A stretch of 64,000 bases of DNA, taken from the NCBI GenBank assembly GCA_032164245.1, contig JAVMKO010000003.1:66410390-66474389 (forward strand). The letters are read 5' to 3'. The translations under genes were made by a program, and so were the position numbers. Below are positions 11,440-22,411 of the stretch, one piece after another (position 1 is the stretch's first letter; every line of letters begins with the position of its first letter). A model generated the notes under the pieces. It was not told where the DNA came from and did not search any database. It saw only the letters and a list, made by a program, of their open reading frames with translations. The stretch is from Sternotherus odoratus (taxonomy: Eukaryota; Chordata; Testudines; Kinosternidae).

Positions 11440-12686
11440 CCGGGGTCTCAAACATGCGGCCTGGGGGCCGCATGCGGCCCGCGAAGCCCTTCCCTGCGGC
11501 CTGCCAAGCTTCCTGGTCCCCCTCCCCCATCACCATAGTAGTTTGTGGGAGGGAGGGGCCAGAAGCTTCTCTGCTGCCTGCCTGAGCCTCTGCCGATCCC
11601 CAGTTACCAGGCACTGTTGCTGCGGCTTCAATGAATGAGCTGGGGCGGCACTTCGCAGGAACCCTCTGCAGTGGAGCAGTGTGAGGCTTACTGCTCCTGG
11701 CCGCCGCTGCAGAAGGCTCCTGCGAAGCGCCGCCCCAGCTCATTCATTGAAGCCGCAGTAGCAGCGCCTGGAAGCTGGGGATTGGCAGCGGCCCAGCCAG
11801 GCAGCAGAGAAGCCTCCCCAGCCCCGGGTGGGTGGGGCTGCCCTGCGAGCAGCCAGAGGTGAGCACCGACCCACGGCTCTCGGGCCGGCTGCAGCTGCCT
11901 GGGCTTGCTGCGCCACCCCCTGCCTGCCATGCCCCACTACCAGTATCCCCTTCGGAGAGCGCTGGGCTCGGACAAGTGGGTGGTGGGGGATGAGAGTCCG
12001 GGAAGGCTGAAAGGAGACAGAGAGGAGACGGGGGGACAGGGAGGGGCAGCTTAAGGGTGGGAGGGTATTGAAGCTAGGGGGATGGGGGGAGATTTGGGGA
12101 CAGAACACTGGGATACAAGGATGAGTGGGGGACATTTGGAGATGGAGAACAGCGTTATGGGAGGTGATTGGGGTGAGATTTAGGGATGGGGTATAGGGAG
12201 CTGAGTTAGGGGTGAGTGGTGGAGATTTGGGAATGGGGCACAGGGAGCTGGCTACAAGCATGAGTGGGGGGAGATTTGGGGAAGAGGGAACTGGGTTACG
12301 GGGGTAAGGGGATGGGGAACAGGGTTATGAGGATTAGTTTGGGAGAGGGAGACTTTATAAAATTATAATTATTAGGCTGAGATGGGCTGAAATTTCTGTC
12401 AGTTTTATCAGCATATTACATTTGAAAAAAGCTTGAATCATCTGAGGCTGGTAATTTCTTGTTAAATTAGATTTGTTTGCTTGTGTTTCCAGCTCTGGAC
12501 TTCCTGTATTGCTCTTGCTTTGTTTGCCAAACAGCTGTTGGCAGTGCCTAGGGCTTTCCAGGAGGGACCTGGGAGCTGCGTGCTCAGAGGAGGAGGTGGA
12601 GTGGGGGGCGTGTCAGTGATGCGGCCCTCGGGCCAGTGCACTAGTCCTCCTGTGGCCCTCGTGGTCATTTGAGTTTGAGACCCCTG
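11440..12686. mobile_element. Non-autonomous hAT-type element with perfect 8-bp TSD
   Basis: The ends CCGGGGTCTCAAACATGCGG and GTTTGAGACCCCTG are inverted. A perfect TTCTACAC duplication flanks it (11432-11439 and 12687-12694). Next to the left end is CATGCGGCCTGGGGGCCGC, and near the right end TGATGCGGCCCTCGGGCC. The same family recurs at 40908-41421. The interior carries a long inverted repeat (about 11557-11669 against 11705-11822) and G-rich repeats of GGGGAGATTTGGGGA type (12050-12330). Confidence 0.9.
11557..11822. repeat. Long inverted repeat inside the hAT-type element
   Basis: AATGAATGAGCTGGGGCGGC on the left arm is mirrored by GCCGCCCCAGCTCATTCATT on the right. Pairing extends outward through CCAGGCA/TGCTGC words and inward through the CTCTGCAG region. 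Arms are about 110 bp with a short spacer near 11670-11704. Confidence 0.8.
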
Positions 12687-12694
12687 TTCTACAC

Positions 12695-14252
12695 TGTCTT
12701 TCCCACAGTAATTATATTTTATTCTTACCCCACTTTGCTATATCCTTGGGCAAAAAGAGTTAATGCTTACTTGTTATGTTTCTTCCCTTGCATCCCCAGG
12801 CTGTGAGCATTTCAACCCCTGAGCACCATTTTCTACTTTAACATCACAATGTGATGGTTAGATTGGTTTAATAGTTTTGCTGATAGGGAGTTTTGTTCTT
12901 TTTGCTGCTTTTGGTTTTCTTGCCTCACTCTGATCATCTCTCAGGGACCATGAGCTCTCCCCTGGTGAGGAAGCTTGTGTGTGTGGCTTGTGTAGGGATC
13001 AGGTGTCCCAGCATCTATGAGCCGGGGGTGGGGTGGGGTGTGTGTCTGTCTGCCTGGCTGCCTCCCACGGCTAGTCTGTGTACTGCTGTCTCTTACTAAT
13101 TGAAAATGTTAAGAAACAGTCTCTGGCTACAGATGACCAATCTTGATTCTGGTGCTTTGCTCTACCTACATCTGGGATCCCCATATAATGTCAGAGGAGT
13201 TCTGTATGTGTACAGAGAATATCAAAGTCAAGTTCTGTCATGAAAACTGTGGGGGGAGGGCAGATTTTGTCTGGTTGAATTGCAGAATAAAATTACCAGT
13301 TACCTTCACCTATAATTAAAGGTCTAAAACCAATTTTTATACCCAAGAAGAACTTATTTCTTTATACTTTTATTTAATTATCACTGATATTTAACTACAA
13401 TACACAACAGATTTAAAAGAATGAAAAGAAAAATAAGTTACCAAGTGCAAAGTAATATAATTGTATGTATGTAGATGCTCTCTCTGTTTGAGGTTTAAGG
13501 TCTTGTAGCGGGCTTTGCCTTGGACCCAGCAGGTCCTGTGGTCAGGCCTCAGTGAAAAATTCTCTCCTAGTCTTGGGATGGCTTTTCCAGTCAGCCCGGG
13601 TGGGTCAGCAGTGGCCAAGTCACAGTTCATCATCCTCCTGAGACTCCCGGGGTATCCAGGTAGCTGGGGGAAGGGAGAAAGGTAGGGAAATTTGGGACCT
13701 CATTCTCTGCTGGGTCTTGGCCCTAGGGGAGAAAGGTGAAGGGTGGTTTAGTCCATGCTAGCTGCTATTCCAGATCATTCTCCCTTGGGCTGCTTCCTAC
13801 TTCCTGTTTCCCTTCAGTTTGGGAAATGACCCCAGTCCTTTACTTACAGTCTGAGCAAGTGAAAGTCTCAACTCAGGGTGGCAGGAGGCTTCCCAGCTCA
13901 TTTTCAGAGTCCAGTTGTTTCCCCTGGGTAAGGATCAGAAGAAGGGGAAAGCAGGAGTCAAAAAAGGATTAAAACTTTATATGGGTGATATGAGGAATAT
14001 CGTATCTCTTGGCATAAACTAATCACTAACTGCTTGGAATTAGGGAGAAACTTCTCGTATGAATCAGCTATTTTGTAAATGTCCATGAGGACAATTTTTT
14101 TTACCTTTCTCTGAATGCTCTGGTACAGGCAGCGGTTAGACATTGGACTAGCTGGACCACTGATCTGAATCTGATCCAGATTCAGCTTGGGTATCCAAGC
14201 TGAAGTGGTCAAAGAGATACATAGTTTACTGGACATTTTGTCAGCAGTGAGT
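12695..14252. other. Non-coding sequence with an unclassified repeat-like stretch
   Basis: No exon was recognised. Positions 13300-13970 have the look of an old retroelement (an A/T-rich block followed by GC-rich text with CCCGGGTGGGTCAGC), but no ends or frames support a call. CTAGCTGGACCACTGATCTGA near 14150 resembles a CR1 3' tail. Confidence 0.35.
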
Positions 14253-14940
14253 CCCTTGAGTGGCTCTTCCCCTTAATGAGTCAATCATGGACCAAGTTAG
14301 AGCGCTCTGGCAGACTGCCGCTTCCCTCCCTCCCGTAGCCAAATGGATGGAGCACAAATACTTCATACCAGCCATGGGATACAAATTTCTGTTTTCACAC
14401 CCTCTTCCAGGGTCACTAGCTGTGGTGGCCACCAATAAGAGGGACCACCAAGGTCAAGTGGGCCCATGCCCAAGGCAAAGGACCCCAAAAAGCTGGACTT
14501 GTTTGACTGAAAAGTCTATTCAACAGGTGGGCTATAACTCTGAATTGCAAACTAGAAAGCGTTGCTAGGTCGCAGTGATTTTAACATGCAGGAGGCAATG
14601 CAAAAATTTAAACACATGCTCTCCCAAAGAGGTCAGACAGGAGTTCTCTTCACTGATTGAAGAAGGGAAGACAGTTTCCTGGGCCTCCCTGAAGGCAGCC
14701 TTGGATGCCAGGTCACAGTTACCATGTGCAGAAGCTAGTGGTTACAGTCCTTGGGGTTTCCTCAGAAGGTCTAGGAAACCCTCCAGGATCGCCCATTCAA
14801 AGGGTCCTCTCTCTTTACAGAGCAAACAGATGCCAAACTCCACAGACTTAAGGACACTAAGGCAGCCCTAAAGTCTTATATCTGTATACGCCAGCAGTGC
14901 CAAGAAAACACAATAGGCTTTGACAGGCTGGACACTGTTT
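14253..14940 (+). pseudogene. DIRS-type gag relic
   Basis: Three frames here match, in order, the gag-like protein of the DIRS element at 59875-62283. ALWQTAASLPPVAKWMEHKY...GYKFLFSHPLPGSLAVV (14290-14430) matches the VWKTPASIPPTARGVEKRYF...GYEYLYVHPTPSSLVV region. KEVRQEFSSLIEEGKT...SLKAALDA (from about 14627) matches QESRQEFRALLTQSRD...TLQAALDS. LFTEQTDAKLHRLKDTKAAL (about 14814) matches LFSEGTDARLQALNDRGVTL. Frame changes and stops between the blocks show a decayed pseudogene. No RT or recombinase was seen downstream. The divergence suggests an insertion much older than the 59.5 kb copy. The LAP2-alpha domain of vertebrates is known to derive from this gag family, but no sign of domestication is seen here. 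Confidence 0.8.
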
Positions 14941-16129
14941 TGCGTATCCTGCCATACAGGACCAGCGGAGGAGGAAGAAAAATGGGATCAGGTGTAGACC
15001 CCCTCCATTGACCTCTTCCTCAGAGCAGATGCAATCTGCCCCTAGACACTCTGGCAGCTTGAAACACTTGTTTTGACGAGACCCTCGAAGATGACATCTC
15101 AATCCCTTCAGGGCATGGCCCCCCAGTTCTGGCACACATGGGAGGGAAGAATGACAGACCTCCTTCCTCTAATCCCCACAGCCCACCCCCACGTCCTCCT
15201 CACTACTCCTCATAATCCCTAAACCCTCTTAACCGTATTCCTGAGCCCTGCATGAAAAGAGGTATAAGAATCTAAAAATACTCATGTTAGGGGTCTATAC
15301 ATCAGGAACCCCTTGAACTTCAGCACACTCTCAAATCGGTATGGCTACATTATCCAAACCCTCTTTCGTCTTCCCTCTAGTTAATCAGTAGTAATTGATT
15401 AATGCTGAGGCTCTGCTATTATAATCAGCTATGTGAAAAAGTAGCAACTTGCCCAGCAATCATGTCTGCCTAGAATACATATGTATATTTCAAAAAATAG
15501 TTAGTGTTCCTTCTAAATTAGCTGTGTAAAGTAGTGGAGCATATTTCCCCAAAGTAAAAATCCCCCATATAGAGGCAGGTAGCAAAGTAGCATCATTCCT
15601 GCAGATAATTCTCAGATGTCTGCCAATGGTAGGGTTTGAATTTACAGTGCGTGCTGGCAGCTCAGATTCACTGGCCAGTGCCACAGCATGTTTACTTGAG
15701 CTACTTTCATAATCTAACAATGAGCTGCCTAGAAACCCTCTTTCCTAGCCTTGCTGCACCCTCTCACTTCAGTAACTTTGGTGTGCGAGTGTTTGGTAGG
15801 TGCCATTCTGGACAGTCAAATTCTTCTTTTAACTGTGCCAGTATTGCTTCCCTGAAGGGGTAATGGGTGCCATGCACTAGCTGAGATCTATGTAGAGAGA
15901 CTGAGCTTAATTGGGAGATGATTATCATCATGATCTGAGCCCCAAGTGTGTGCAAATTTTTTTTTCACCTGTTGATTGTGTAAAATGCTGGAGTTTGGAG
16001 GGAGGGTTGTACTGGGAACCCCATACTCAATTGATCATAAATGTGGGTGCCTAACCCTACCTAGCACACTTATGAGGCACAGCAAATTTCAAGAGAGTCC
16101 GAGTAAGTATGAGGATTTTAGAGCACCTT
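14941..16129. other. Non-coding sequence, nothing recognised
   Basis: Sequence downstream of the gag relic. No exon, no RT homology and no TIR ends were found. It may include untranslatable DIRS remains up to about 15250. Confidence 0.35.
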
Positions 16130-16691
16130 GCCCTGATTTACACTACAGTTAGGTTGACATAAGGTAGCTTATATTGACTTAACTATGTCAATGTACACAC
16201 TACAGACTTGCTCCCGCCGATGTTGGGGATTTAGTTGGGGATTGGTCCTGCTTTAAGCAGGGGGTTGGACTAGATGACCTCCAGAGGTCCCTTCCATATT
16301 CTATGATGTAAGTGCCCTACTATGCAACATAACTCCACTTCCAGGAGAAGTGTAGGGCTTACGTTGGTGTAGTTGGGGCAATACAGTGTTTACACTGCCT
16401 TACTTACATCAGCTGTTGGCCATTCTTATCAATTTCAGGGCTCTATGCTGGAGCTGTGGAAGGGACAAGAAAGCCTGGTGTGGGTGGTGGGTTCTGGCTG
16501 CCCCCTGCTCCTGACACAGCTTTCAGCTCCCCATATGCCACCTCTTCAGTTGGTGGAAGCGCTCCTGGTGCGGACACGCACCACTGACCGAAGGAGAGCA
16601 GTGTGGACATCAGCCACTGCTGTAAGTACGGCAGTGGCTGTAAGTTGACCTAGCATAGGTCGACTTAAGTTTGTAGTGTAGACATGCCCCT
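16130..16691. mobile_element. Non-autonomous TIR element carrying a CR1 tail
   Basis: The left end GCCCTGATTTACACTACAG and right end GTAGTGTAGACATGCCCC are inverted. The subterminal words TTGACATAAGGTAGC and AGTTGACCTAGCATAGGTCG are also inverted. It is interrupted at 16224-16304 by a very short CR1 tail. Superfamily not assigned. Confidence 0.6.
16224..16304 (+). mobile_element. 81-bp CR1-type 3' tail with target duplication
   Basis: GGATTGGTCCTGCTTTAAGC, then GACCTCCAGAGGTCCCTTCC and TATTCTAT, are the CR1 3' end also seen at 10070-10151. GATGT flanks both sides (16219-16223 and 16305-16309). It is either an extremely 5'-truncated CR1 or the 3' end of a SINE that shares the CR1 tail. Confidence 0.75.
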
Positions 16692-17293
16692 GGAAAATTA
16701 ATCCGTTAAATAGAAAATGCTGCTAAAACTTAACTAATGTGGAACCGGCTTTCCACTATAACATAATTTCCTGGAATGTTTCTAATCAAGCAGAGTCAGC
16801 CAGTCCAGCCCACTTTGTAGAGTGAGTAAATTTACAAAAGTTGTGATTTTTATTCTGTCTTCATCTGTTGATAGGGTGACTTATCTACTATATGGACTGA
16901 TGGATTTAGGCCTCAATCCAGCAAAATACTTAAATAAGTGTTTTAACTTTAAACCTTAGAGAAGTCAAATTAACAGATAAGACATTTCCAATAGCATTGC
17001 TAGCACATCTCTATTTTCTATATGAACAAAATTTAAGGGGATGAATTGTATTAGTATGTGACCTATAGTTGAAACAAAATGTGTTAACTTAAATGCATAC
17101 TGAAAATAGAAAACAGATGTACACCACCTCGACCATGATGTCTTCGTTGATAAATAAGAATCTAAAGAAGAAAAACTTTCCCTTTTTAATGGGAGTTTAC
17201 TACTTGGGTTCTTAATTATCCATGCAGTTTTGGCATGTAGTTAGTTACGGCGCAAACAACAGAACACAGAGGCTGAAATCATGCATTAGTTTC

Positions 17294-18120
17294 TGTAGAG
17301 GGGGTTGGTCGGGGCTTGCACCTTCCGCCAGGTCAGCGGGGGAACCCCACCGCCTCTCTATGCCGTTGCGTGGCTCCTTGTGGGGGAATTAGTGGGGCCC
17401 TTGGGTCCCGGCTCCGACCCTCAGCGTGCCAAACAACTAGTCTGTAAGCCCAGGCCCTAGGTCAGGGCGGGGCAGCAGCAGTCCAAGGCTCAGGCTCTCA
17501 GGTCAGAGACTGAGCGAATACACAGATAAACTGAGTCAGGAAGCCCAGGCCCAAAAACAGGGCCGGACCAGGGGGGAAGACAGTCGCCCATGTGTTGGGT
17601 GGCCAAAAGGTGGTGGTGGGGGGACTCAGGCCCACCCACTCCACTGCGTCCCAGCCCAGGGCCCTAGCAGCAGCCAGTGCCTGCTGCTGTGTCCGTGGGG
17701 ATCCTGGCCGCAACACACTGACATGGGTTCGGGCTCTGTTTCAGTTCGGCTTGGGTTGGCTGTCCCCGGGCTACTTCCCCACTCCCCCTCTGGAGGTACC
17801 TGGCTTCCTGTGGTGTCTGCAGGGGGGTCAACTACCATCGGCTCCTCTGGATAGGTGGTGAGGGGCAGGTTCAGCGGCCCCTCTGGGTAGTACGGGGAGG
17901 GCCGGCTCGGCGGCCCCTCTGGGTGGAGCCACCCCGGGAGCATCTGGCCTTTCCGGTGGCTGCCCCCTGAGTGAGCTCTGAGGCAGAGCTTTTATACTTC
18001 CTGTCCAGCCCCTGACCTCCCGGGGGCTGGACTTGGCATGCCCCCTGGCTCCACCCACTCTGGCATCTGACAGGGGTTATCTCCCTCCAGGCCAGCAGGG
18101 GGCCACACCACCCCTCTACA
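17294..18120 (-). mobile_element. Solo LTR, minus orientation
   Basis: The ends TGTAGAGGGGG and CCCCTCTACA are inverted, and a perfect GTTTC 5-bp duplication flanks them (17289-17293 and 18121-18125). On the minus strand there is a TATAAAAG box (CTTTTATA at 17989-17996). The length is 827 bp. No internal retroviral or gypsy coding region adjoins, hence a solo LTR. Size, orientation, TSD length and TATA resemble the LTR at 3017-5437, but I cannot say they are one family. Confidence 0.85.
17989..17996 (-). promoter_or_regulatory. TATA box of the second solo LTR
   Basis: Minus-strand TATAAAAG about 125 nt inside the LTR's TG end, in the expected direction. Confidence 0.5.
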
Positions 18121-18184
18121 GTTTCCTTCTTGTCCAAACAAAAACTGGTCACTTAATGAATAGCAATTTTTACACATCATAGAA

Positions 18185-18715
18185 TAGCATTATGCAAAAA
18201 GACTGGGACTTTTCAGCTTGAAAAGAGACTACTAAGTGGGGATATGATATAGGTCAATAAGATCATGAATGGCGTGGAAAAAGTGAATAAGGAAGTGTTA
18301 TTTACTCTTTCACATAACACAAGAACTGGGGTCACACAATGAAAATAATAGATAACAGGTTTAGAACAAACAAAAGGAAGTACTTGTTCATGCAATTCAC
18401 AGTGAATATGTGGAACTCATTGCCAGGGGATGTCGTGAAAGCCAAACAACTATAACAGGATTAAAAAAATAATTAGATAGACCTATCTTCCATGAATTTA
18501 TCAACGACTATTAGCCAAGATGTTTAGGGATGCAACCGCATGTTCTTGGTGTCCTTAGCCTTTAACTGCCAGAAGCTGGGATAGAGGATGGGATGAATCA
18601 CCCGATAACTACCTGTTCGGTTTATTCCCTTTGAAGCACCTGTCATTGGTCACTCTTGGAAGACAGGATGTCGGATTAGATGTACCGTTATCTGACTCAG
18701 TATAACTGTTATGTT
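18185..18715 (+). repeat. CR1 LINE 3' fragment, old
   Basis: Recognisable CR1 3' text: AGCTTGAAAAGAGACTACTAA, GGAACTCATTGCCAGGGGAT, TTATCAACGACTATTAGCC, and the tail CTGACTCAGTATAACTGTTA. The reading frame is wrecked. It shares its last part with 1861-2075. Confidence 0.8.
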
Positions 18716-19191
18716 CAAAATGTTCAAACCAGGGGCTAGGTGGTGTAGTTACAGTAGTATATGGACAAAAAGAACAGTTATTATATGCAATGAGCAATAG
18801 TGCTCTCAGAGACTTGGAATTTAGAACTTTTCCACTGAGGAATGTTGATCAACGGAGTTGTTCCCCCTTGTCTTTGAAAAATGCTATTTTATTCAATATA
18901 ATTTTTTAGCACATACATTATTTTGATAAACGCAAATTACTCCATCATATTCATTGGATTAAGGTTTAGTAAAATGCTGAATTTACAAGTTTAAAATTAG
19001 ATGAGTCCAAATTTAGTCTGATAACAATAAAAACTAGATCCATGTGAAGTGTCTGTTTCTTCAGCTTTCAATGTTATGTCTACAAATAGAAACACATCAG
19101 TTTTTGCATTCCATAATAGTGACATCTTGTGGTGTAAATGTGTTATTGTTTTTGTAGTTTTATAAATAAATAATAAATGGAGATATACCAA

Positions 19192-19376
19192 TCTCCTAGA
19201 ACTGGAAAGACCTTGAAGGTCATCGAGTCCAGTCCCCTGCCTACACTAGCAGGATTGAGTACTGTCCCCTGACAGATTTTTTGCCCCAGATCCCTAAATG
19301 GCCCCCTCAAGGATTGAACTCACAGCCCTGGGTTTAGCAGGCCAATGCTCAAACCACTGAGCTATCCCTCCCCCCC
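19192..19376 (-). mobile_element. tRNA-derived SINE (cryptodiran type)
   Basis: On the minus strand the element starts GGGGGGAGGGATAGCTCAGT. It contains a Pol III A box (TAGCTCAGTGG, complement at 19354-19364) and a B box (GAGTTCAATCC, complement at 19311-19321). Then come GGGGGCCATTTAGGGATCTG and a CR1-like 3' tail with GACTGGACTCGATGACCTTC. This is the turtle tRNA-Lys-like SINE. It is a SINE, not a tRNA gene. Confidence 0.9.
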
Positions 19377-19585
19377 ATGATATTCCTTTTTAAATATCAT
19401 GGAAAGTTTTATATTTAAATATAATTGATTTGTATGAATAGTCAAAATAATTTAACTGGGAAGTGTAAAAATATATTGACATTAATTATAGTGTACAGTG
19501 TTCTTTGATGCATTGCATTTGGAGAAGGAAACATTTTGTCTGTTGTCCTTCAGTAGATTTTTTTGTGTGCCCCTATTTCTTTTAG

Positions 19586-19662
19586 TGACCAAATTAAAAA
19601 CAGTGACAGTGTTTCATCAAATCCAAGCAGCACTGGCTGGACTACATCAGGAAGCAAAGCAG
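19586..19662 (+). CDS. ARMC2: ARMC2 exon a (partial gene)
   Basis: The acceptor is TTTCTTTTAG and the donor CAG|GTACGA. The first base is the third base of a codon, and the exon ends with one base of a split Gly codon that the exon at 25897 completes (GGC). It encodes DQIKNSDSVSSNPSS and more, a polar, Ser-rich and probably disordered piece before the armadillo region. It is short and of low complexity, so homology alone would not establish it. The strong splice sites and the exact phase match to the next exon support it. Confidence 0.65.
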
Positions 19663-20050
19663 GTACGACATTTTTAAATCTCTTCACAATTCATTTTTCT
19701 ATTCCTGTTTTTCTTTGCTTACTACACTTGCATTTGCAGATGTGAAGTTCATTCAAGCGGTAATCATCCAATTTCTATGTTTCCCTTTTTCCATTTCTTT
19801 ATGCATCACTGGACAATGCTTTTTAAAAAATGTTAATTTTTTTTGTAGATCTAGAAGAATAATATTTGAGATTTAATAGATTGACCTTTAGAGTCATTAA
19901 ACATGATTTCCTGATGTTTCCTTACTTAGAAGTCCTAATTTTCTTAATATTTTGCTTCGAGAATTTGGACCAACAATGTAAAGGATATGAATACCTAGGG
20001 CAGAATGAGGCTATACCAATTTACAGCAGCTAAGGTTATGGCCCTCAGCT

Positions 20051-20076
20051 TTTTTTTTGTGTGTGTGTGTGTGTGA
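20051..20076. repeat. T-run followed by (GT)n microsatellite
   Basis: A T-run followed by (GT)n directly precedes a further T-rich stretch. Simple sequence in intron a. Confidence 0.85.
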
Positions 20077-20354
20077 ATTTTTTTGTGGTTGCGTAGCAGA
20101 TATTCAATTAATGATGTTTCTCTTTTATATTATTTTCAACATGTAAGCTAAAAGTGCACCATCACAAATGCCGGTAAACCTACAGCAGCTGTTTTGCTTT
20201 TTTTTAAAAGCTATTTTTTTTTAAGTATGGGCTTGATCTTGGAAGATGCTGAGTGCCTCCTGTGAGGCACTCTTCACTCTGTTTGCAGTGACTTCAGTTG
20301 AAGTTGTGGGTGCTCATGGTTTATAGAGGAAGTAGTTTGTTGCTCATGTTTTAC

Positions 20355-20698
20355 ATACCGTATTTTTCGTCTTATAGGACGCTCCGGCCTATAAGACGCC
20401 CCCTCGTTTTTTAATAAAAAATCCGGACCAAAAAAAAAAAAAAAAAAAGCGCCTCGCTCTCCCGTCCCCGCCGCGCGGGTGGGCTGCCGAGGTTCCCCCC
20501 TCCCCGCCGCGGACGCTCCCGGCAGCCCGCCCGCGGCAGGGAGGGGGGAACCTCGGCAGCCCGCCCGCGCGGCGGGGACGGGAGTGCGAGGCGCTTTTTT
20601 TTTTTTTTTTTTTTTTTTTGCCCTATAAGACGCACCAACTTTTTCCCCCCCGTTTTGGGGAAGAAAAAGTGCGTCTTATAGGGCGAAAAATATGGTAT
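20355..20698. mobile_element. TIR element of the TATAAGACGC type, palindromic interior
   Basis: ATACCGTATTTTTCG on the left is inverted as CGAAAAATATGGTAT on the right, with the inner words CTTATAGGACGC and GCGTCTTATAGG. A related element lies at 42453-43076. The ends overlap TA dinucleotides, which suggests a TA target. The core 20449-20594 is one long GC-rich palindrome (GCGCCTCGCTCTCCCGTCCC on the left, complement on the right) bounded by A- and T-runs. Superfamily not assigned. Confidence 0.8.
20449..20594. repeat. GC-rich perfect-looking palindrome (hairpin)
   Basis: Arms of about 72 bp pair around 20521: GCGCCTCG at the left edge and CGAGGCGC at the right, with GGTTCCCCCCTCCC inside pairing with GGGAGGGGGGAACC. 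It is flanked by A18 on the left and T22 on the right, which extend the pairing. Confidence 0.85.
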
Positions 20699-20699
20699 A

Positions 20700-21730
20700 T
20701 ATAAATTTCTGACACTTACATATATTATGGAAGAGGCCACATGAACTAGCAGAACTTTTTATTTTCAATTTTAGTTGATTAAGAATCCTGTTAAGAAAAT
20801 GCTGGAGCTTTGTTAGGTCAGACACCTATTTGGTGTTCAGCTATCTCCAGAATAAATTATGGGATACCAATATCAACTCGAATGTACACAAATCAGGAGG
20901 GAAATGTAAAACAAAAAAATCTCACTGAAATGTAGATATTTTCAAATATAACTTCAGTGATACACTTTTAACAGCAACATTTTAGAGAGGAAACAGTGTA
21001 TTTTGAGTTTAATGTGCTTGTGGCCAGAGGGTATCTGTAAAGAGGCTAAAAAGATTAATCAGGTACCATGTCAACTTTCTAAGCTCAGTGTTGCTAAGGC
21101 TCTTGTATTTACATGCTAAAAACAGCAGCCAATAAATGTAGATGATTAATGTCATCTTTGGTGACCAAAATGCAATGCTGTGGTTAAGACCTATAAACCA
21201 CTGAGACTGAAAACTTTGTTGCTGAACTTTTTGTTTGAGTATCAGTATCCTGTTGAATCATGATTTACATAGAAGATGAAGGACCATCACTAAAATACTG
21301 CAACTGAAACTATTAATTTTCACCAACACTTAAAAAAAAATCTTCCAAGACTAAGAAAGTCTTATTGTTTATATTGTTGCCTTTTTTAAATAATGACAAA
21401 AAATTGTGCTTCTAATTTTTGTTGTTTGACTTAATATTGCATGTTAAAGGCTATTTGTGATTTTTTTTTTAGGGGGGTTTAAGAGGTATTGTGGAAACAT
21501 ATACTATGAAAATACCTGGTTTTAATATGATGACTCTTGGTTTTTGGATTCCATATTTTTAGTGTGAACTTTTACCCTCACACTGCAAACACACACACAA
21601 ATAATCTTATTCATTGGAACTAATCAGGTGTATAAAGTTGCTATATGCATTCTTTCAAGATTGAAGTTTTTACATTAATAAGATGTATAAGAATCATGGG
21701 GCAGGAGGGGGAAGTAATTCATCTGCACCT
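20700..21730. other. Intron sequence, nothing recognised
   Basis: AT-rich intron of ARMC2 between exons a and b. No repeat ends or exon were identified. Confidence 0.4.
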
Positions 21731-21733
21731 AGA

Positions 21734-22405
21734 TCGGGGTGGGCAAACGTTTTGGTCTGAGGGCCACAGTGAGGTGGGGAAATTGTTCGCAGGGCCATGA
21801 CTGTAGGGCTGGGGCAGGGGGTTGGGGTACAGGATGTGTGTGGGGGGGCGGTGTACAGGAAGGGGCTCAGGGCAAGTGGTTGGGGCACAGGAGGGGTTCA
21901 GGGTATGTGAGGGGGCTTAGGGAAGGAGGTTGAGGTGCACAGTCGGGAGAGGCTCAGGGCAGTAGTGCAGGCAGGGGTGCAGAGTGTGGGGGGGGGCTCC
22001 GAGCAGGGGTTTGGGGTGCAGGAGGGGCATTGGGTGCAGCAGGAGGCTCAGGGCAGGGAATTGGGGGGCAGAAAGGGTTTGGGGTAGCAACCTGCACTGG
22101 CCCCGCTATCTGCTTGCCCCACCCCATCCTGCTCCACTCCGGGAAGCAGCGTGCACAACATCCCTGCCAGCCCTGCGGTTCCCCGTTCCTAGTCAATGGT
22201 AGTTTTTGGGGTGATATCCATAGGCAAGAACAGCTTGTAGAGCCCTCTGTTCCCCCTCCCCAAGGGGCCGCAGGGACCATGGTGCCAGCTGCTTCCTGGA
22301 GCAGAGTTTGGGCCGCAGCACCATGGGGGGTGGCAAATTTGTGGGCTGGATCCAAAGCCCTGATGGACCAGATCTGGCCCGCAGACCATAGTTTGCCCAC
22401 CCCGA
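21734..22405. mobile_element. Non-autonomous hAT-type element (GGGGTGGGCAAAC ends)
   Basis: The left end CGGGGTGGGCAAACGTTTTGG and right end ATAGTTTGCCCACCCCG are inverted. GAGGGCCAC follows the left end and GGCCCGCAGACC precedes the right, as in the relatives at 48082-48903 and 52043-52544. The interior is G-rich (GGGGTGCAGGAGGGG-type units). No clean 8-bp duplication was found; the flanks form a partly palindromic CTAGATC/GATCTAG. Confidence 0.7.
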
Positions 22406-22411
22406 TCTAGA

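Noticed and set aside
11740..12261. 173-codon minus-strand frame
   Set aside because: Pro/Ser-rich translation of G-rich repeats inside a TIR element with perfect target duplication.
19300..19376. tRNA gene on the minus strand
   Set aside because: A and B boxes are present but belong to a tRNA-derived SINE with a LINE tail; no mature tRNA fold or CCA context.
1..19585. N-terminal ARMC2 exons
   Set aside because: No frame with ARMC2-like sequence and splice sites was recognised; small, poorly conserved exons cannot be excluded.
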